Shown: positions 15,349 to 24,346 of the stretch, piece by piece | How the letters are laid out: each line of letters starts with the position of its first letter | Numbering within the stretch: position 1 is the first letter of the stretch | Assembly (NCBI RefSeq): GCF_024138145.1 | Contig: NZ_CP099997.1 | Coordinates: 310,001-374,000 of the forward strand | Direction: 5' to 3' | Length of the DNA stretch: 64,000 bases | From: Natronosalvus halobius | GTDB lineage: Archaea; Halobacteriota; Halobacteria; Halobacteriales; Natrialbaceae | The notes under the pieces: model-generated | Database searches by the model: none | Told to the model about the DNA's origin: nothing | What the model saw: only the letters and a program-made list of their open reading frames with translations | Made by a program: the position numbers and the translations under genes

Positions 15349-16797
15349 TCAGTTCAGCGAACAGCTAGCCTCGTCGGCCGGCATCATGACCTCATCGGCC
15401 GGGAGGGTCTCGACCGGTTCGCCCGGCATCACGGCGGCGTCCCAGTACTCGGCGACGTCGTCGGTCGTGGGGACTGGCCAGGCGACAGTCATCGCCGAGG
15501 CCGCCTGGTTGTTGTGCTCCTGGAAGGTGTACGCACCCTCGCCCTTCGGCGTGTCCGTGACTGTCATGCCGCGCATCGCGTCGGCGATGTCGCCGCCGTC
15601 GATCGAGCCGGTCTCGTCGATGGCCTGGACGAGCGCCGAGCCGCCGACGAACGTCCCCGCGCTGAACAGGTCGGGCATCAGGCCGTAGGCCTCGGTGTGC
15701 ATCTCGATGAAGGCGTCGTTGATCTCGTTGTCGTACTGGTTCCAGTGGTAGCGGGTCGTGAAGGGGCCGAGTCCGGACTCCTGGATGTCCTCGGCTGTGA
15801 AGTCCTCGCCGAGGGTCGCCTCGACGGTTTGACCCGTAATCTGGGTCGTCACGAGTTCCGCGAATCCGCCGAAGGCCTGGATCTCTTCGTACGCCATCGC
15901 CGTTGGGAGAAACTCCGGCAGCGTGATGAAGGTGAACCCGCCGACGACGCCGTCGGCACCCTGATCGAGGGCCTCGTCGAACAGCCCCTCGAACTCGCTG
16001 TACCCCGGCTCGACGAACCGCGGTTCGAGCACTTCGACGCCCTCGTTCTCGAGTACTTCGGTGTAGTTGTTCGCGACGCCTTCGCCGAAGGCACCCTCCG
16101 CGGCGAAGATGGCGACCGTCGAGACGTCACCCTGCTGGGCGACGTATCGACCGCCCGCACGGGCGTCCATCCCCGTGTGTTCACTCGCCCGAAAGAGCAG
16201 GTCGTGGCAGTGCTCGCTCGAGGCGGTGATGTCGGCGTCGGCTGCCGGCCCCGCGATGTACGGAATCCCGGCCTCGTCCAGGATGTTCGCCGAGATTCGG
16301 CGCGCGGAGTCGGAACTCGAGGCGCCGAACAACAGGTCGACCTCCTCGTCCAGGACGAGGCTTTCGGCGGCCTCCTGGGCCGTGTCCGGGACGAACCCGG
16401 TGTCCTCGACGACGAACTCGAAGGTTGGACCGTCCTCGGGGTCGAGGGTGTGGGTTCCCGTCGTCATCTCGGTGATGGGGTCGATGTCGTATTTGTAGGC
16501 AATCCCCGAGTAAAAGCCCATGAGGCTGATCTGGCCGTAGTACTCGAGGTCGCCGGAGACGGGCTGGAGGGCGCCGATGCGAATCGTCTCGTCGGAGACC
16601 TCCTGGCTGCCGTCGCCGTTTCCGTTTCCGTTTCCGTTCCCGTTTCCGTTGCCGCCATTGCCACCGTTCCCGTCGCCGTTGCCGCCGTTGCCGTTCCCGT
16701 TCTCGTCCGCGATACACCCTGCCAGTCCGGCCGATCCGAGCGCGGCGAGCGCGCCCGTTCGTCGGAGCACATCTCGCCGGTTGGTACCTCGTGACAT
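15349..16797 (-). CDS. livJ: ABC transporter substrate-binding lipoprotein (LivJ/LivK family)
   Basis: The 482-residue periplasmic-type binding protein carries a Tat motif TNRRDVLRRTG and lipobox GLAGC. A low-complexity linker of Asn-Gly repeats (about residues 33-62) follows. The mature domain starts at ETIRIGALQPVSGDLEYYGQ and belongs to the type-1 periplasmic-binding fold (Peripla_BP_6), with the AIFAAEGAFGEGVAN hinge region. It should capture the substrate outside the membrane and hand it to LivH/LivM. A TATA-like TTGATATAC (16839-16847) lies about 45 bp before the start, and a duplicated AT-rich element lies further upstream. It is the first gene of the liv operon. Confidence 0.93.
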   Translation of the reverse strand: MSRGTNRRDVLRRTGALAALGSAGLAGCIADENGNGNGGNGDGNGGNGGNGNGNGNGNGNGDGSQEVSDETIRIGALQPVSGDLEYYGQISLMGFYSGIAYKYDIDPITEMTTGTHTLDPEDGPTFEFVVEDTGFVPDTAQEAAESLVLDEEVDLLFGASSSDSARRISANILDEAGIPYIAGPAADADITASSEHCHDLLFRASEHTGMDARAGGRYVAQQGDVSTVAIFAAEGAFGEGVANNYTEVLENEGVEVLEPRFVEPGYSEFEGLFDEALDQGADGVVGGFTFITLPEFLPTAMAYEEIQAFGGFAELVTTQITGQTVEATLGEDFTAEDIQESGLGPFTTRYHWNQYDNEINDAFIEMHTEAYGLMPDLFSAGTFVGGSALVQAIDETGSIDGGDIADAMRGMTVTDTPKGEGAYTFQEHNNQAASAMTVAWPVPTTDDVAEYWDAAVMPGEPVETLPADEVMMPADEASCSLN

Positions 16798-17164
16798 ACT
16801 AGGTCTCTAGATGGATTCCCCCTCCTAAGCAGGGACGGTTGATATACGAACCTCGGGGCGCCGGCGCTCGTTTCGAACGTTCAGTCTCATTATAGAATAT
16901 GTATTGTTCAGTCTCATTATAGAATAAGTATTTATACAATATGGAAAATGCAGTAAAGGCGACCGTTGATCAGTCGATCTGGCTCCGCGGATCAGTGAGT
17001 CGGGGTCGCCGTCGTCGAGGGAGCTATAGAAGCAAAAAACGAACGACTTACTGCCTCGAGCGGGGCCTCGTCTGTCAGTATCGGTCCCTCCGCGCGTCAC
17101 GTTTTCGAGTACTTCGTCACCCTCGGCCACGCCCGGAACTCGAGGCCGTATCGTCGGAGACAGT
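16798..17164. other. liv operon promoter region, 367 bp
   Basis: No gene. On the minus strand, reading towards livJ, one meets a very AT-rich patch (16880-16950), a 21-bp direct repeat (16879-16926), then the TATA-like element at 16839-16847 and a GGAGGGGG run about 25 bases before the livJ start. The right part (16950-17164) is the trailer after the DUF35 gene and shows nothing clear. An apparent frame reading NTYSIMRLN twice is only the translated direct repeat. Confidence 0.6.
16879..16926 (-). repeat. Perfect 21-bp direct repeat upstream of the liv promoter
   Basis: The sequence GTTCAGTCTCATTATAGAAT followed by A occurs at 16879-16899 and again, identical, at 16906-16926, with a 27-bp spacing. 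It is AT-rich in a GC-rich genome and is centred about 35 to 80 bp upstream of the livJ TATA box. That position suits paired operator sites for a regulator, or duplicated promoter elements. Seen directly; binding is inferred. Confidence 0.7.
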
Positions 17165-17536
17165 TCAGCCGAAAACCGGCACCGGCTCGTCGACCTCGAG
17201 CACGTCCGAGAACGCAACAGCGTCGCCGATGTCGGCGTCGCTCTCGAGACGGGCGGTCACGCGGGCGTTCCCTTCCGTGCCGAGATCGATCACCGCGACG
17301 CGGTAGCCGCCCTCGAAAGCCGCCGGGGCGACGGCGATGGTCGTCTCGGTATACACCGTTCCCTCCGTCGGAAGCTCGACTGTCTCGATCTCACGGGAGC
17401 CACACTCGTTGCAGGCGGCCTTCGGCGCCGCCGTCTCGTTGCCACAGGCGCCACAGCGCTGGCCCAGGAGTCGACCGTCGCGGAGCGCCGCGGTCCACTC
17501 GGCGTGGGTCAAAGGGTCGGGGAGTGTGTCGCTCAT
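17165..17536 (-). CDS. DUF35 Zn-ribbon/OB-fold protein (thiolase partner)
   Basis: The 123-residue protein has an N-terminal helix (THAEWTAALRDGRLLGQRC) and a zinc ribbon with two cysteine pairs (RCGACGN and ACNECGS). An OB-fold domain follows (VYTETTIAVAPAAF, VAVIDLGTEGNARVTARL). DUF35 proteins form complexes with thiolase-superfamily enzymes and are thought to channel acyl-CoA between active sites. Its ATG (17536) overlaps the thiolase stop as ATGA, so the two are translationally coupled and probably form one complex. Confidence 0.92.
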   Translation of the reverse strand: MSDTLPDPLTHAEWTAALRDGRLLGQRCGACGNETAAPKAACNECGSREIETVELPTEGTVYTETTIAVAPAAFEGGYRVAVIDLGTEGNARVTARLESDADIGDAVAFSDVLEVDEPVPVFG

Positions 17537-18702
17537 GCGTCCACCTCCAGGATGGAGACGATGGTGGTTCCGGCGTCGCCACCCAGGTTGTGCGCGAGCC
17601 CGCGACGGGCGCCCTCGACCTGGCGCTCGCCGGCCTCTCCGCGGAGGTGTTCGGTGAGTTCGACCAGTTGTGCGACCCCGGTGGCGCCGATGGGGTGCCC
17701 CTTCGCTTTGAGGCCGCCGCTCGGGTTGACCGGGATGCGGCCGCCGAGGGCGGTTTCCCCGTTCGCGGCGGCCGGGCCGCCCTCGCCGTCCTCGAAGAAG
17801 CCGAGCGCCTCGATGGCCAGCACCTCCGCGCCGGTAAAGCAGTCGTGGAGTTCGACCACGTCGACGTCGTCGGGGCCGACGCCGGCCTGCTCATAGGCCT
17901 GGTCCGCGGCATCTCGAGCCGACTGGGTCGCCGTGAAGTCGGCCTTGTCCGCGAGCGGAATCGTGTCGGTGGCGTGGCCCACGCCGGAGACGGCGACGGA
18001 CTCACTTGAGAGGTCGGCCGCGGCCTCTTCGTTGGCGACGACGACGGCCGCCGCACCGTCGGAGAATGGACAACAGTCGAACAGGTGGAACGGCGAGGCG
18101 ACGATCGGACTCTCGAGGACCTCCTCGACCGTCGTCTCCGAGCCGAATTGTGCGCGCGGGTTGTAGGTCCCGTGGCGGTGGTTCTTGACCGCGACGGCTG
18201 CGAGGTCTTCCTCGGTCGTGCCGTACTCGTGCATGTGCCGCGTCGTCAACAGACCGAAGACGCCGGGGAAGGAGAGCCCGGTCGGCTGTTCGTACTGGCG
18301 ATGGGAGGCCGAGGCGAAAACGGACGTCATCTCGGGTGTGTCGAGCCCCGTCGTCGGGGTGCAGCGTTCGACCCCGCCGACGAGGACGATGTCGTGTTGA
18401 CCGGCCTCGACCGCGCGGACGGCGTGTTTGAACGCGTTCGAGGAGGTCGCACAGGCGTCCTCGTAGCGCTGGCAGGGGATACCCGCCAGGCCGATGTGAC
18501 TCGCCAGCGTTGGCGCGAGGTGGGTGTCCCGCTCGGTTTGCCCGCCCATGGCGTTCCCGAGATAGAACGACTCGATGGCGGGGGCGTCGACGCCCGCGTC
18601 GTCCATCGCGTCGAACGCCGCGCTCGAGAAGAGTTCCGGAAGCGGCCGGTCGTGGACGCCGAAGTTGGTCATGCCAACCCCGACGATACGTGCCTGGTGC
18701 AT
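17533..18702 (-). CDS. Thiolase (acetyl-CoA acyltransferase family)
   Basis: The 389-residue thiolase has the nucleophile Cys84 in EDACATSSNA, a VELHDCFTGAEVL segment and the C-terminal GGLKAKGHPIGATGVAQ with the catalytic His; the second Cys typical of degradative thiolases is not obvious. This pattern matches the archaeal SCP2-thiolase-like group coupled to DUF35 partners. It could make acetoacetyl-CoA or cleave 3-oxoacyl-CoA. The neighbouring acyl-CoA synthetase and MaoC hydratase favour acyl-CoA degradation, but this is an inference. ATG 18702 (MHQARIVGVGMTNFG) is the usual family start; a start 9 codons upstream is possible. Confidence 0.92.
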   Translation of the reverse strand: MHQARIVGVGMTNFGVHDRPLPELFSSAAFDAMDDAGVDAPAIESFYLGNAMGGQTERDTHLAPTLASHIGLAGIPCQRYEDACATSSNAFKHAVRAVEAGQHDIVLVGGVERCTPTTGLDTPEMTSVFASASHRQYEQPTGLSFPGVFGLLTTRHMHEYGTTEEDLAAVAVKNHRHGTYNPRAQFGSETTVEEVLESPIVASPFHLFDCCPFSDGAAAVVVANEEAAADLSSESVAVSGVGHATDTIPLADKADFTATQSARDAADQAYEQAGVGPDDVDVVELHDCFTGAEVLAIEALGFFEDGEGGPAAANGETALGGRIPVNPSGGLKAKGHPIGATGVAQLVELTEHLRGEAGERQVEGARRGLAHNLGGDAGTTIVSILEVDA

Positions 18703-18774
18703 ACTCGAACGAAAGTGTTCCGTGCTCAAAAACGATGTGAAATTCCCGTCTAATCGCCGGATCCGCGAGTGCCG

Positions 18775-19476
18775 TTACTCGAGGTCCTCGAGCGCATCGA
18801 CGACCCGCCGGAGGACCTTTCGCTCTGCGCGACGGACGTTCTTCGAGACGGCCGTGTCGGAAACGTCGAACTCGTTGGCGAGCATCTGCAGGGTCGCTCC
18901 CCGGGGCTGGTCAAAGTAGCCCTTCTCCGCCGCGACCGCGAGCGTCTGGCGTTCGACGTCCGAGAGAGACCGACACCCCTCGATCAGGTTGCTCGCCGCC
19001 TCGGCGTTGTCGAGCACGTCAAAGAGGTCGGGAAGGTCGAGGGCGTCTTCGGCGAGGACATCGAACTCGTTGTTGCGCTCCAGGTCGGCGAGGGCGTCGT
19101 CGGCCGTCCGGTTCTCGTCGAAGCCGACCTCCCAACGCTCGCTGCCGTCCTCGATGTGGAACGGGCCGGTGATGTAGCCGCCGTTGTCCCGAATGACACG
19201 CATCGCGTTCGTCTCGTCGATGACGGTTCGCAGGAGCGCCGTTCCCTCGTGTTTCTTGAAGAGCGTGCACTCGTACATGTTGTCGTGGGCTTGCAGGGTC
19301 GACAGGCCGGATTCGAGTGTCGACCGGTCCTCACCCTCGACCATCATCCGCGTCTCGAGTTCGCGTCGCTGGCCGTCGAACTCCCACTGAACGGCGGTGA
19401 ACGACACGTCGTGATCGTCGGTCGTGTCGATGAACGGGCAGTCGTACTGCTCCATGTCCAGGGTGAGGTCGATCAT
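18775..19476 (-). CDS. Bat-type HTH transcriptional regulator
   Basis: The 233-residue protein has an N-terminal sensory region (MIDLTLDMEQYDCPF) of the type found in haloarchaeal bat-like regulators. The C-terminal HTH domain includes LSDVERQTLAVAAEKGYFDQP and LANEFDVSDTAVSKNVRRAE, the PF04967 (HTH_10) pattern. No PAS or GAF motif is obvious. It lies between the thiolase operon and the acyl-CoA synthetase, all on the minus strand, so it is a candidate regulator of this island. ATG 19476 was preferred to a GTG two codons upstream. Confidence 0.88.
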   Translation of the reverse strand: MIDLTLDMEQYDCPFIDTTDDHDVSFTAVQWEFDGQRRELETRMMVEGEDRSTLESGLSTLQAHDNMYECTLFKKHEGTALLRTVIDETNAMRVIRDNGGYITGPFHIEDGSERWEVGFDENRTADDALADLERNNEFDVLAEDALDLPDLFDVLDNAEAASNLIEGCRSLSDVERQTLAVAAEKGYFDQPRGATLQMLANEFDVSDTAVSKNVRRAERKVLRRVVDALEDLE

Positions 19477-19552
19477 TGACACGTATTGTTAGTTAAACGG
19501 CATAACCTTACCCGTCGATTTCGGGACGGAGCGCGGGTGAACAAAGCGCGAT

Positions 19553-21265
19553 TCACGGTTCGACCTCCGCTCCGTCGTCGGTCTCGTTTCGATTCTCGTC
19601 GCCTCCCTCATCCTCACTTCGATCCCCGGTGCTCTCGCCCGCTTCCCTTCGGTCGTCGTCGCTTGCGTCGCTCTCGTCGCCCCCGAACCGATCCTCGAGC
19701 GCGACTCGATCGATCTTCGACGGGCCGCTCATCGGCATCTCGTCGACGAACGCGAGGTACTTGGGAATCTTGAATCGAGCGAGTTTCCCCGAGAGGAACA
19801 CCTCGAGGTCCGAAAGCGCCAGAGCGTCCTCGGAGGTCGCCGCGTTCGCCCGGGCTTCGTCGGTCAGTTCGACGACGGCCTTTCCGACCGTTCCCCACTG
19901 CTCGTCGGGGACGCCGACGACGATTGCTTCCGCCACCGCGTCGTGATCGGCAATCACGTCCTCGACCTCGGGCGGGTAGACGTTCTCGCCGCCGCTGACG
20001 AACATGTTCTTCTTGCGACCCTCGATGTGGTAGAAGCCGTCGTCGTCCACACGGGCAAGGTCGCCGGTCGACACCCATCGCTCCTGCTCGCCGTCGTCCC
20101 CGAACGTCTCGCTGGTCGCTTCTGGGTTGCGCCAGTAGCCCGCCGACCCGTGCGGACCGCGCAACTCGAGCTCGCCGATCTCTCCGGCTTCGAGTTCTTC
20201 GCCGCGCTCGTCGACGATCCGGGCGTCGGCGTGGAGAACCGGTTTGCCCACGCTCGCGACCTTTCCAGGGTCATACTCGTCGGGCATCGCAAAGTTGTTC
20301 GGACCGATCTCGGTGAGGCCATATCCCTGTGACATGTCGACGCCGCGGTCGCGCCAGGCCCTGACGATCGAATCCCGGCAGGGGCCGCCGCCGCTCTTGA
20401 CGAACCGGAGACTCGAGAGGTCGGTCCGCTCCCAGTCGTCGTGGGTCGCCATGGACCGCAACACCGCGGGGACGGCCACGAGAATCGTTGCCTCGTGGGT
20501 TTCGACCTGCTCCAGGACGCGCCGGGGGTCGACCTCCCGGTCGATGACCAGCGTGCCCCCCATGTGGATCAGCGGCAGGGTGATGACGTTCCAGCCGCCG
20601 GTGTGAAAGTTGGGGAACACCATCGGCGTCACGTCGTCCGGACGGAGTCCCCACGCGGTAATCGTGTTCGTGGAGTTCCAGTACAGCGAGCCGTGGGTGA
20701 TCGTCGTCTCCTTCGGCGTCCCCGTCGACCCGCCAGTGTGAAGCAGCAGGTGCGGATCTGAAAGGGCTCGTTCGCGGGTCTCGACGGGGCCGTCGTCCGC
20801 CGGAAGCCGGTCTCGATAGACGTCCCACCCGCCAGCGGGTTCGTCGGTCTCGATTTCGAGCACCGCCGGGTCCACGCTCGAGCGGGCCATCGCGTGCTCG
20901 AGGCGCTCGACGAACGGCGACTCGATGACGAGCAGGTTCGGGTCGACGAGTTCCAGCAGCTCGGCCAGCTCCGGCGGTGCGAGTCGGTACGACAGCGGCG
21001 CGAGCACGCCGCCGGTTTTGCCGGTCCCGAAGAACAGGTCGAAGACCTCGAGGCGGTTTCGCGAAACCAGGGCGACGCGGTTCCCCTCGCAAACGTCGTA
21101 GTCCTGGAGCAACCGAGCCGTGCGGTTCGCCCGCGCCTCGAGGTCCGCGTACGTGGCTCGCGTGTCGTCGGTGGCGTCGACGATGGCCGTCCGATCGGGC
21201 GAGAGCGACGCCCGCCTGGCGGTCCAGTCGCCGACCCAGCCGTAGTCGTCGTCGCTCCAGTTCAC
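19553..21265 (-). CDS. AMP-forming acyl-CoA synthetase
   Basis: The 570-residue ANL-superfamily enzyme activates a carboxylic acid with ATP and CoA. Motifs seen are the P-loop LLLHTGGSTGTPKE, the acyl/aryl pocket segment QGYGLTEIGPNN, STGDLARVDDDGFYHIEGR, the hinge RKKNMFVSGGENVYPPEVED and the C-terminal catalytic Lys in SGPSKIDRVAL. The last 40 residues are a disordered acidic tail. The substrate may be a fatty or branched acid. It overlaps the downstream hydrolase gene by 4 bp on the coding strand's 5' side (the ab-hydrolase stop and this ATG form ATGA), so the two are coupled. Confidence 0.93.
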   Translation of the reverse strand: MNWSDDDYGWVGDWTARRASLSPDRTAIVDATDDTRATYADLEARANRTARLLQDYDVCEGNRVALVSRNRLEVFDLFFGTGKTGGVLAPLSYRLAPPELAELLELVDPNLLVIESPFVERLEHAMARSSVDPAVLEIETDEPAGGWDVYRDRLPADDGPVETRERALSDPHLLLHTGGSTGTPKETTITHGSLYWNSTNTITAWGLRPDDVTPMVFPNFHTGGWNVITLPLIHMGGTLVIDREVDPRRVLEQVETHEATILVAVPAVLRSMATHDDWERTDLSSLRFVKSGGGPCRDSIVRAWRDRGVDMSQGYGLTEIGPNNFAMPDEYDPGKVASVGKPVLHADARIVDERGEELEAGEIGELELRGPHGSAGYWRNPEATSETFGDDGEQERWVSTGDLARVDDDGFYHIEGRKKNMFVSGGENVYPPEVEDVIADHDAVAEAIVVGVPDEQWGTVGKAVVELTDEARANAATSEDALALSDLEVFLSGKLARFKIPKYLAFVDEMPMSGPSKIDRVALEDRFGGDESDASDDDRREAGESTGDRSEDEGGDENRNETDDGAEVEP

Positions 21266-22137
21266 TCGCGATCACCGGTCTCGAGTGTGGCTTCTGCCGT
21301 GGATTCGCCCCCGGCCTCGAGATCTGCCTCGATGGGGTTCGCCTCGAGGAAGTCGAACACCCGGTCGTTCACCCAGTCGGACCGCTCGACGAAGAAGAGG
21401 TGGTGACCGCCGTCACAGGCCTCGAATCGGGCCTGCGGGATCAGGTTCTCGAGCAGATGGCCGTTCTCTACGGGGACGACCTGGTCGTCGCTCCCGTGGA
21501 GGATCACTACTGGGACATCGAGAGCCGACACCTCGTCCGCCGCGTCGAACTCGGCCACGCCCGCCGCCTGGGCCTGCCGGGCCGCGTCGCTCGCGTCGCT
21601 CTCGAGTCGCCAGTCGACGATGTCGTCGGCCAGGTCGGGATTCTCCTCGAAGAATGTGGGCGAAACTGCGGGGGCCATTCGATGACGAATCCGTTCGCGT
21701 TCGTCGGCATCCTCTGGAACCGCGAACATCGCTTCCTGGGTCTCCTCGGGCACCGGCACCGCCTCCGGGCCGCCCGGAGTCGTACAGAGCAAGGAGAGGG
21801 TCGCCGCGCGGTCGTACTCGAGGGCGTAGCGCTGGACGATCATCCCGCCCATGCTCGCCCCGACCAGGTGGGCGCGGTCGACACCCGCGTCAGCGAGCAC
21901 GGCTTCGAGGTCGCCCGCCATCTCCTGGATCGTGTACGGTCCCTCCGGTGCATCGGAGTCGCCCGTGCCGCGGTTGTCCCACAGGATCGTTCGATACTCG
22001 TCGGCCAGCGCCTCTCGCTGCCAGCGCCACATCCACCGGCCGTAGCCGAGTCCCTCGACGAAGACGACGGGCTCCCCATCGGGGCGTCCGCCGACCTCGT
22101 AGGCGAGTTCCACGTCGCCGTTGGTCGCTCGAGTCAT
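21262..22137 (-). CDS. Alpha/beta hydrolase
   Basis: The 291-residue soluble enzyme has the alpha/beta-hydrolase fold. The nucleophile elbow is GASMGG, the oxyanion region is VVFVEGLGYGRWMW, the Asp-bearing segment is VVILHGSDDQVVPVENG, and the His is in CDGGHHLFF. This is the general 3-oxoadipate enol-lactonase/lipase-like class; the substrate is unknown. It is the promoter-proximal gene of the pair with the acyl-CoA synthetase (ATGA overlap), which suggests that it releases the acid that the synthetase activates, perhaps by ester or lactone hydrolysis. A 25-residue Glu/Thr-rich tail follows the fold. Confidence 0.9.
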   Translation of the reverse strand: MTRATNGDVELAYEVGGRPDGEPVVFVEGLGYGRWMWRWQREALADEYRTILWDNRGTGDSDAPEGPYTIQEMAGDLEAVLADAGVDRAHLVGASMGGMIVQRYALEYDRAATLSLLCTTPGGPEAVPVPEETQEAMFAVPEDADERERIRHRMAPAVSPTFFEENPDLADDIVDWRLESDASDAARQAQAAGVAEFDAADEVSALDVPVVILHGSDDQVVPVENGHLLENLIPQARFEACDGGHHLFFVERSDWVNDRVFDFLEANPIEADLEAGGESTAEATLETGDRE

Positions 22138-22224
22138 GCTAGCCTAGTTATCGCCCGCGCTCAAGTACTCCGACGTTCGAGTATCAACCCGTGACTACAC
22201 GCGGGTTGCGACGAAAGAAGACGT

Positions 22225-22623
22225 ATGTCGACTGCCAGCCCCGGCGACCGGAGCGAGGTCAGCCAGCGAATCACGACCGACCACATCGAGCGCTTCGCCG
22301 ACCTCACCGGCGACGAGAACCCGCTCCACCTCGATCCCGAGTACGCCGCAGAGGGCCTCTTCGACGGCCCCGTCGCCCACGGCATGCTCGTGGCGGGCCT
22401 CATCTCGAGTGCCCTCGCTTCTCTCCCCGGAGACGTCGTCTACCTCTCCCAGGACCTCTCGTTCGAGGCGCCAGTCCACCCCGATCAGACGGTCACCGCG
22501 ACGGCCGAGGTGCTCGAGGACCTGGGCGACGACCGCTACCGCGTCGAGACGACCGCTCGCGTCGAGGACGACGTGGTCGTTTCAGGCGAAGCCACGGTAC
22601 TCTCGCTCGCACACGAGGGCTGA
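22225..22623 (+). CDS. MaoC-type (R)-specific enoyl-CoA hydratase
   Basis: The 132-residue hot-dog-fold protein has the hydratase-2 motif FADLTGDENPLHLDPEYA, with the catalytic Asp and His, and AHGMLVAGLISSAL. Such enzymes hydrate trans-2-enoyl-CoA to (R)-3-hydroxyacyl-CoA in acyl-CoA degradation or PHA supply. It is divergently placed from the alpha/beta hydrolase by an 87-bp region, so both promoters lie between them. It belongs functionally to the surrounding acyl-CoA island. Confidence 0.92.
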   Translation: MSTASPGDRSEVSQRITTDHIERFADLTGDENPLHLDPEYAAEGLFDGPVAHGMLVAGLISSALASLPGDVVYLSQDLSFEAPVHPDQTVTATAEVLEDLGDDRYRVETTARVEDDVVVSGEATVLSLAHEG

Positions 22624-22668
22624 CTGGCGTTCACGGCCGGGTTACGGTTTAGGAGGGTCGCTAGAGGA

Positions 22669-23595
22669 CTACACGAGTACGCGCTCGAGCGCCACGACGG
22701 TCCCCGAGTCGGCCTCGTGATCGCCGACGAGCCGACCGAGACAGACTGCTGCACCATCGGGTGTACAACAGGCCACGAGCGGGTCGTCGTCGCCTCGGTT
22801 CGTGGCGTCCACGGCGGCATCGTCGACCTCGAGTACTCCCGGCGCGTACACCGGCGCCCCGGTGGCGACCGACTCGGCCGCACTGGGGGCGATGGTGACT
22901 CGAGGGACGTCCGCGAGAATACGTTCGGCCGGTTCGACCACGTCCAGGAGCGGGTCGGGGTCGTCGTCCTCGAGCCAGAACGCGAGCGCGTCCAGGAAGT
23001 CCCGGGCCGAGTGAAGTGTCCGGTCGTCGAACGGCGTCGTCGCCGTCCGGCGGAGGTGACCCATGTGGCCGCCCGTCCCCAGCGCGAGGCCGAGGTCGTG
23101 ACAGAGTTTTCGGACGTAGGTGCCGCTTTCACAGCGGATTCGGAGGAGGACCTGCCGATCGCTCGTTTCGAGCACCTCGAGGCGGTAGATCTCGCGCACG
23201 CGGACCCGTCGCGAGACGGCGCTCTTTCGTGGCGGCTTCTGGTAGATCGGCCCCTCGAACTCCTCGATGACGGACTCGGCGTCGTGGGGGACCGGGGCGT
23301 GACACTCGAGGACGGCCACGTACTCCTTGTGGCCCTCGAGGAATACCGGCGCCAGCCGAGTCGCGTGGCCGAGCATGATCGGCAGACAGCCCGTGACCTT
23401 CGGATCGAGCGTCCCCGCGTGAGAAGCTCGATCGATCGGCTCCGATCCGGTTGCTTCGAGGGTCTCGGCGACGGTGTCGCGCAGCCAACCGCTGACCTGG
23501 TGGGAAGACGGTCCCGGCGGCTTGTCGAGATTGACGACGCCGAACTGAAGGAGCGCCGCCGGCGACCGTTCCTCGGGGGGACCGCGACGGATCAT
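22669..23595 (-). CDS. cbf5: tRNA/rRNA pseudouridine synthase Cbf5 (TruB family)
   Basis: The 308-residue enzyme is the catalytic subunit of the archaeal H/ACA RNP and can also make Psi55 in tRNA. The catalytic Asp lies in the SHAGTLDPKVTGCLPI segment, preceded by VNLDKPPGPSSHQVSGWL. The C-terminal part forms the PUA domain (from VTIAPSAAESVATGAPVYAP). It sits directly downstream of cmk, with a 1-bp TGATG overlap, as in the conserved archaeal adk-DUF106-cmk-cbf5 cluster. Confidence 0.94.
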   Translation of the reverse strand: MIRRGPPEERSPAALLQFGVVNLDKPPGPSSHQVSGWLRDTVAETLEATGSEPIDRASHAGTLDPKVTGCLPIMLGHATRLAPVFLEGHKEYVAVLECHAPVPHDAESVIEEFEGPIYQKPPRKSAVSRRVRVREIYRLEVLETSDRQVLLRIRCESGTYVRKLCHDLGLALGTGGHMGHLRRTATTPFDDRTLHSARDFLDALAFWLEDDDPDPLLDVVEPAERILADVPRVTIAPSAAESVATGAPVYAPGVLEVDDAAVDATNRGDDDPLVACCTPDGAAVCLGRLVGDHEADSGTVVALERVLV

Positions 23596-24170
23596 CAGAA
23601 CTCGTAGTCGACGTCGACGGGCGTTTTCCCCTCGTCGGCGGCCGGATCGTACGCCTCGACGGCCGTCACGAGTGTGTCGGCGACGGCCTCGGGGCTCCAG
23701 CGGGACGTGTTCATAGAGAGGTCGTAGATGCTCAGGTCGCCGAACTCGATACCGTAGTACTCGCGATATCGTCCGACCTCGCTGGCTTCCCGTGCGCGCG
23801 TCTCCTCTGTCGCCCGCTCTGGGGTTTTGTCCTCGCGGTCGGCGATTCGCGTTCCCCTGACCGACAGCGGAGCGTCGAGCCAGAACTTGAGGTCGGCCTG
23901 CTCGGCCGCCAGCCAGCCGGCCAGTCGGGACTCGAGGACGACGTCGTCGCGCTCGACGGCGATTTCACGCAGTCGTCGGTCGAGGTCACGGTCGATCTGG
24001 TCGTTCTCCTCGGCGAGTTTGTTGAACTCGAGGGGGGTGTAGCCGCGTTCGTCGGCCAGTTGACGGAAGATGTCGCCGCCGCTGACGTGTTCGAGTCCGA
24101 ACTCCTCGGCCAGCAATGCCGCGTTCGTCGTCTTTCCTCCGCCCGGCGGTCCGGAGACGGTTAGTAACAT
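23595..24170 (-). CDS. cmk: Cytidylate kinase (CMP kinase)
   Basis: The 191-residue kinase phosphorylates CMP and dCMP. It has P-loop [11 protein letters not shown] at residues 7-17, a short NMP-binding region with ISGGDIF-type motif [16 protein letters not shown], and [12 protein letters not shown]. This archaeal AAA-type CMP kinase is about 190 residues, as here. ATG 24170 starts directly at the P-loop strand ([10 protein letters not shown]); longer openings are low-complexity. Linked to cbf5 by a 1-bp overlap. Confidence 0.93.
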   Translation of the reverse strand: MLLTVSGPPGGGKTTNAALLAEEFGLEHVSGGDIFRQLADERGYTPLEFNKLAEENDQIDRDLDRRLREIAVERDDVVLESRLAGWLAAEQADLKFWLDAPLSVRGTRIADREDKTPERATEETRAREASEVGRYREYYGIEFGDLSIYDLSMNTSRWSPEAVADTLVTAVEAYDPAADEGKTPVDVDYEF

Positions 24171-24346
24171 ACTCGATGTGCGCGGGGCCACCTCAAAGGG
24201 GTTTTGAATCGTTCGAGTGGCGAGTGGAGGGGTGGACGAGCGCGAACCGGGTGTGAACGGCGTCGAGATGTGAAAACGCAACGATGGAGGAGCAAAATGC
24301 GAAGATGCGAAAAGGCGAAAACGCGAAAAGGTGACAGCCGACTCGC

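Noticed and set aside
16825-17217. Minus-strand frame containing NTYSIMRLN twice
   Set aside because: The internal peptide repeat is simply the translated 21-bp DNA repeat of the liv promoter, and there is no codon bias.
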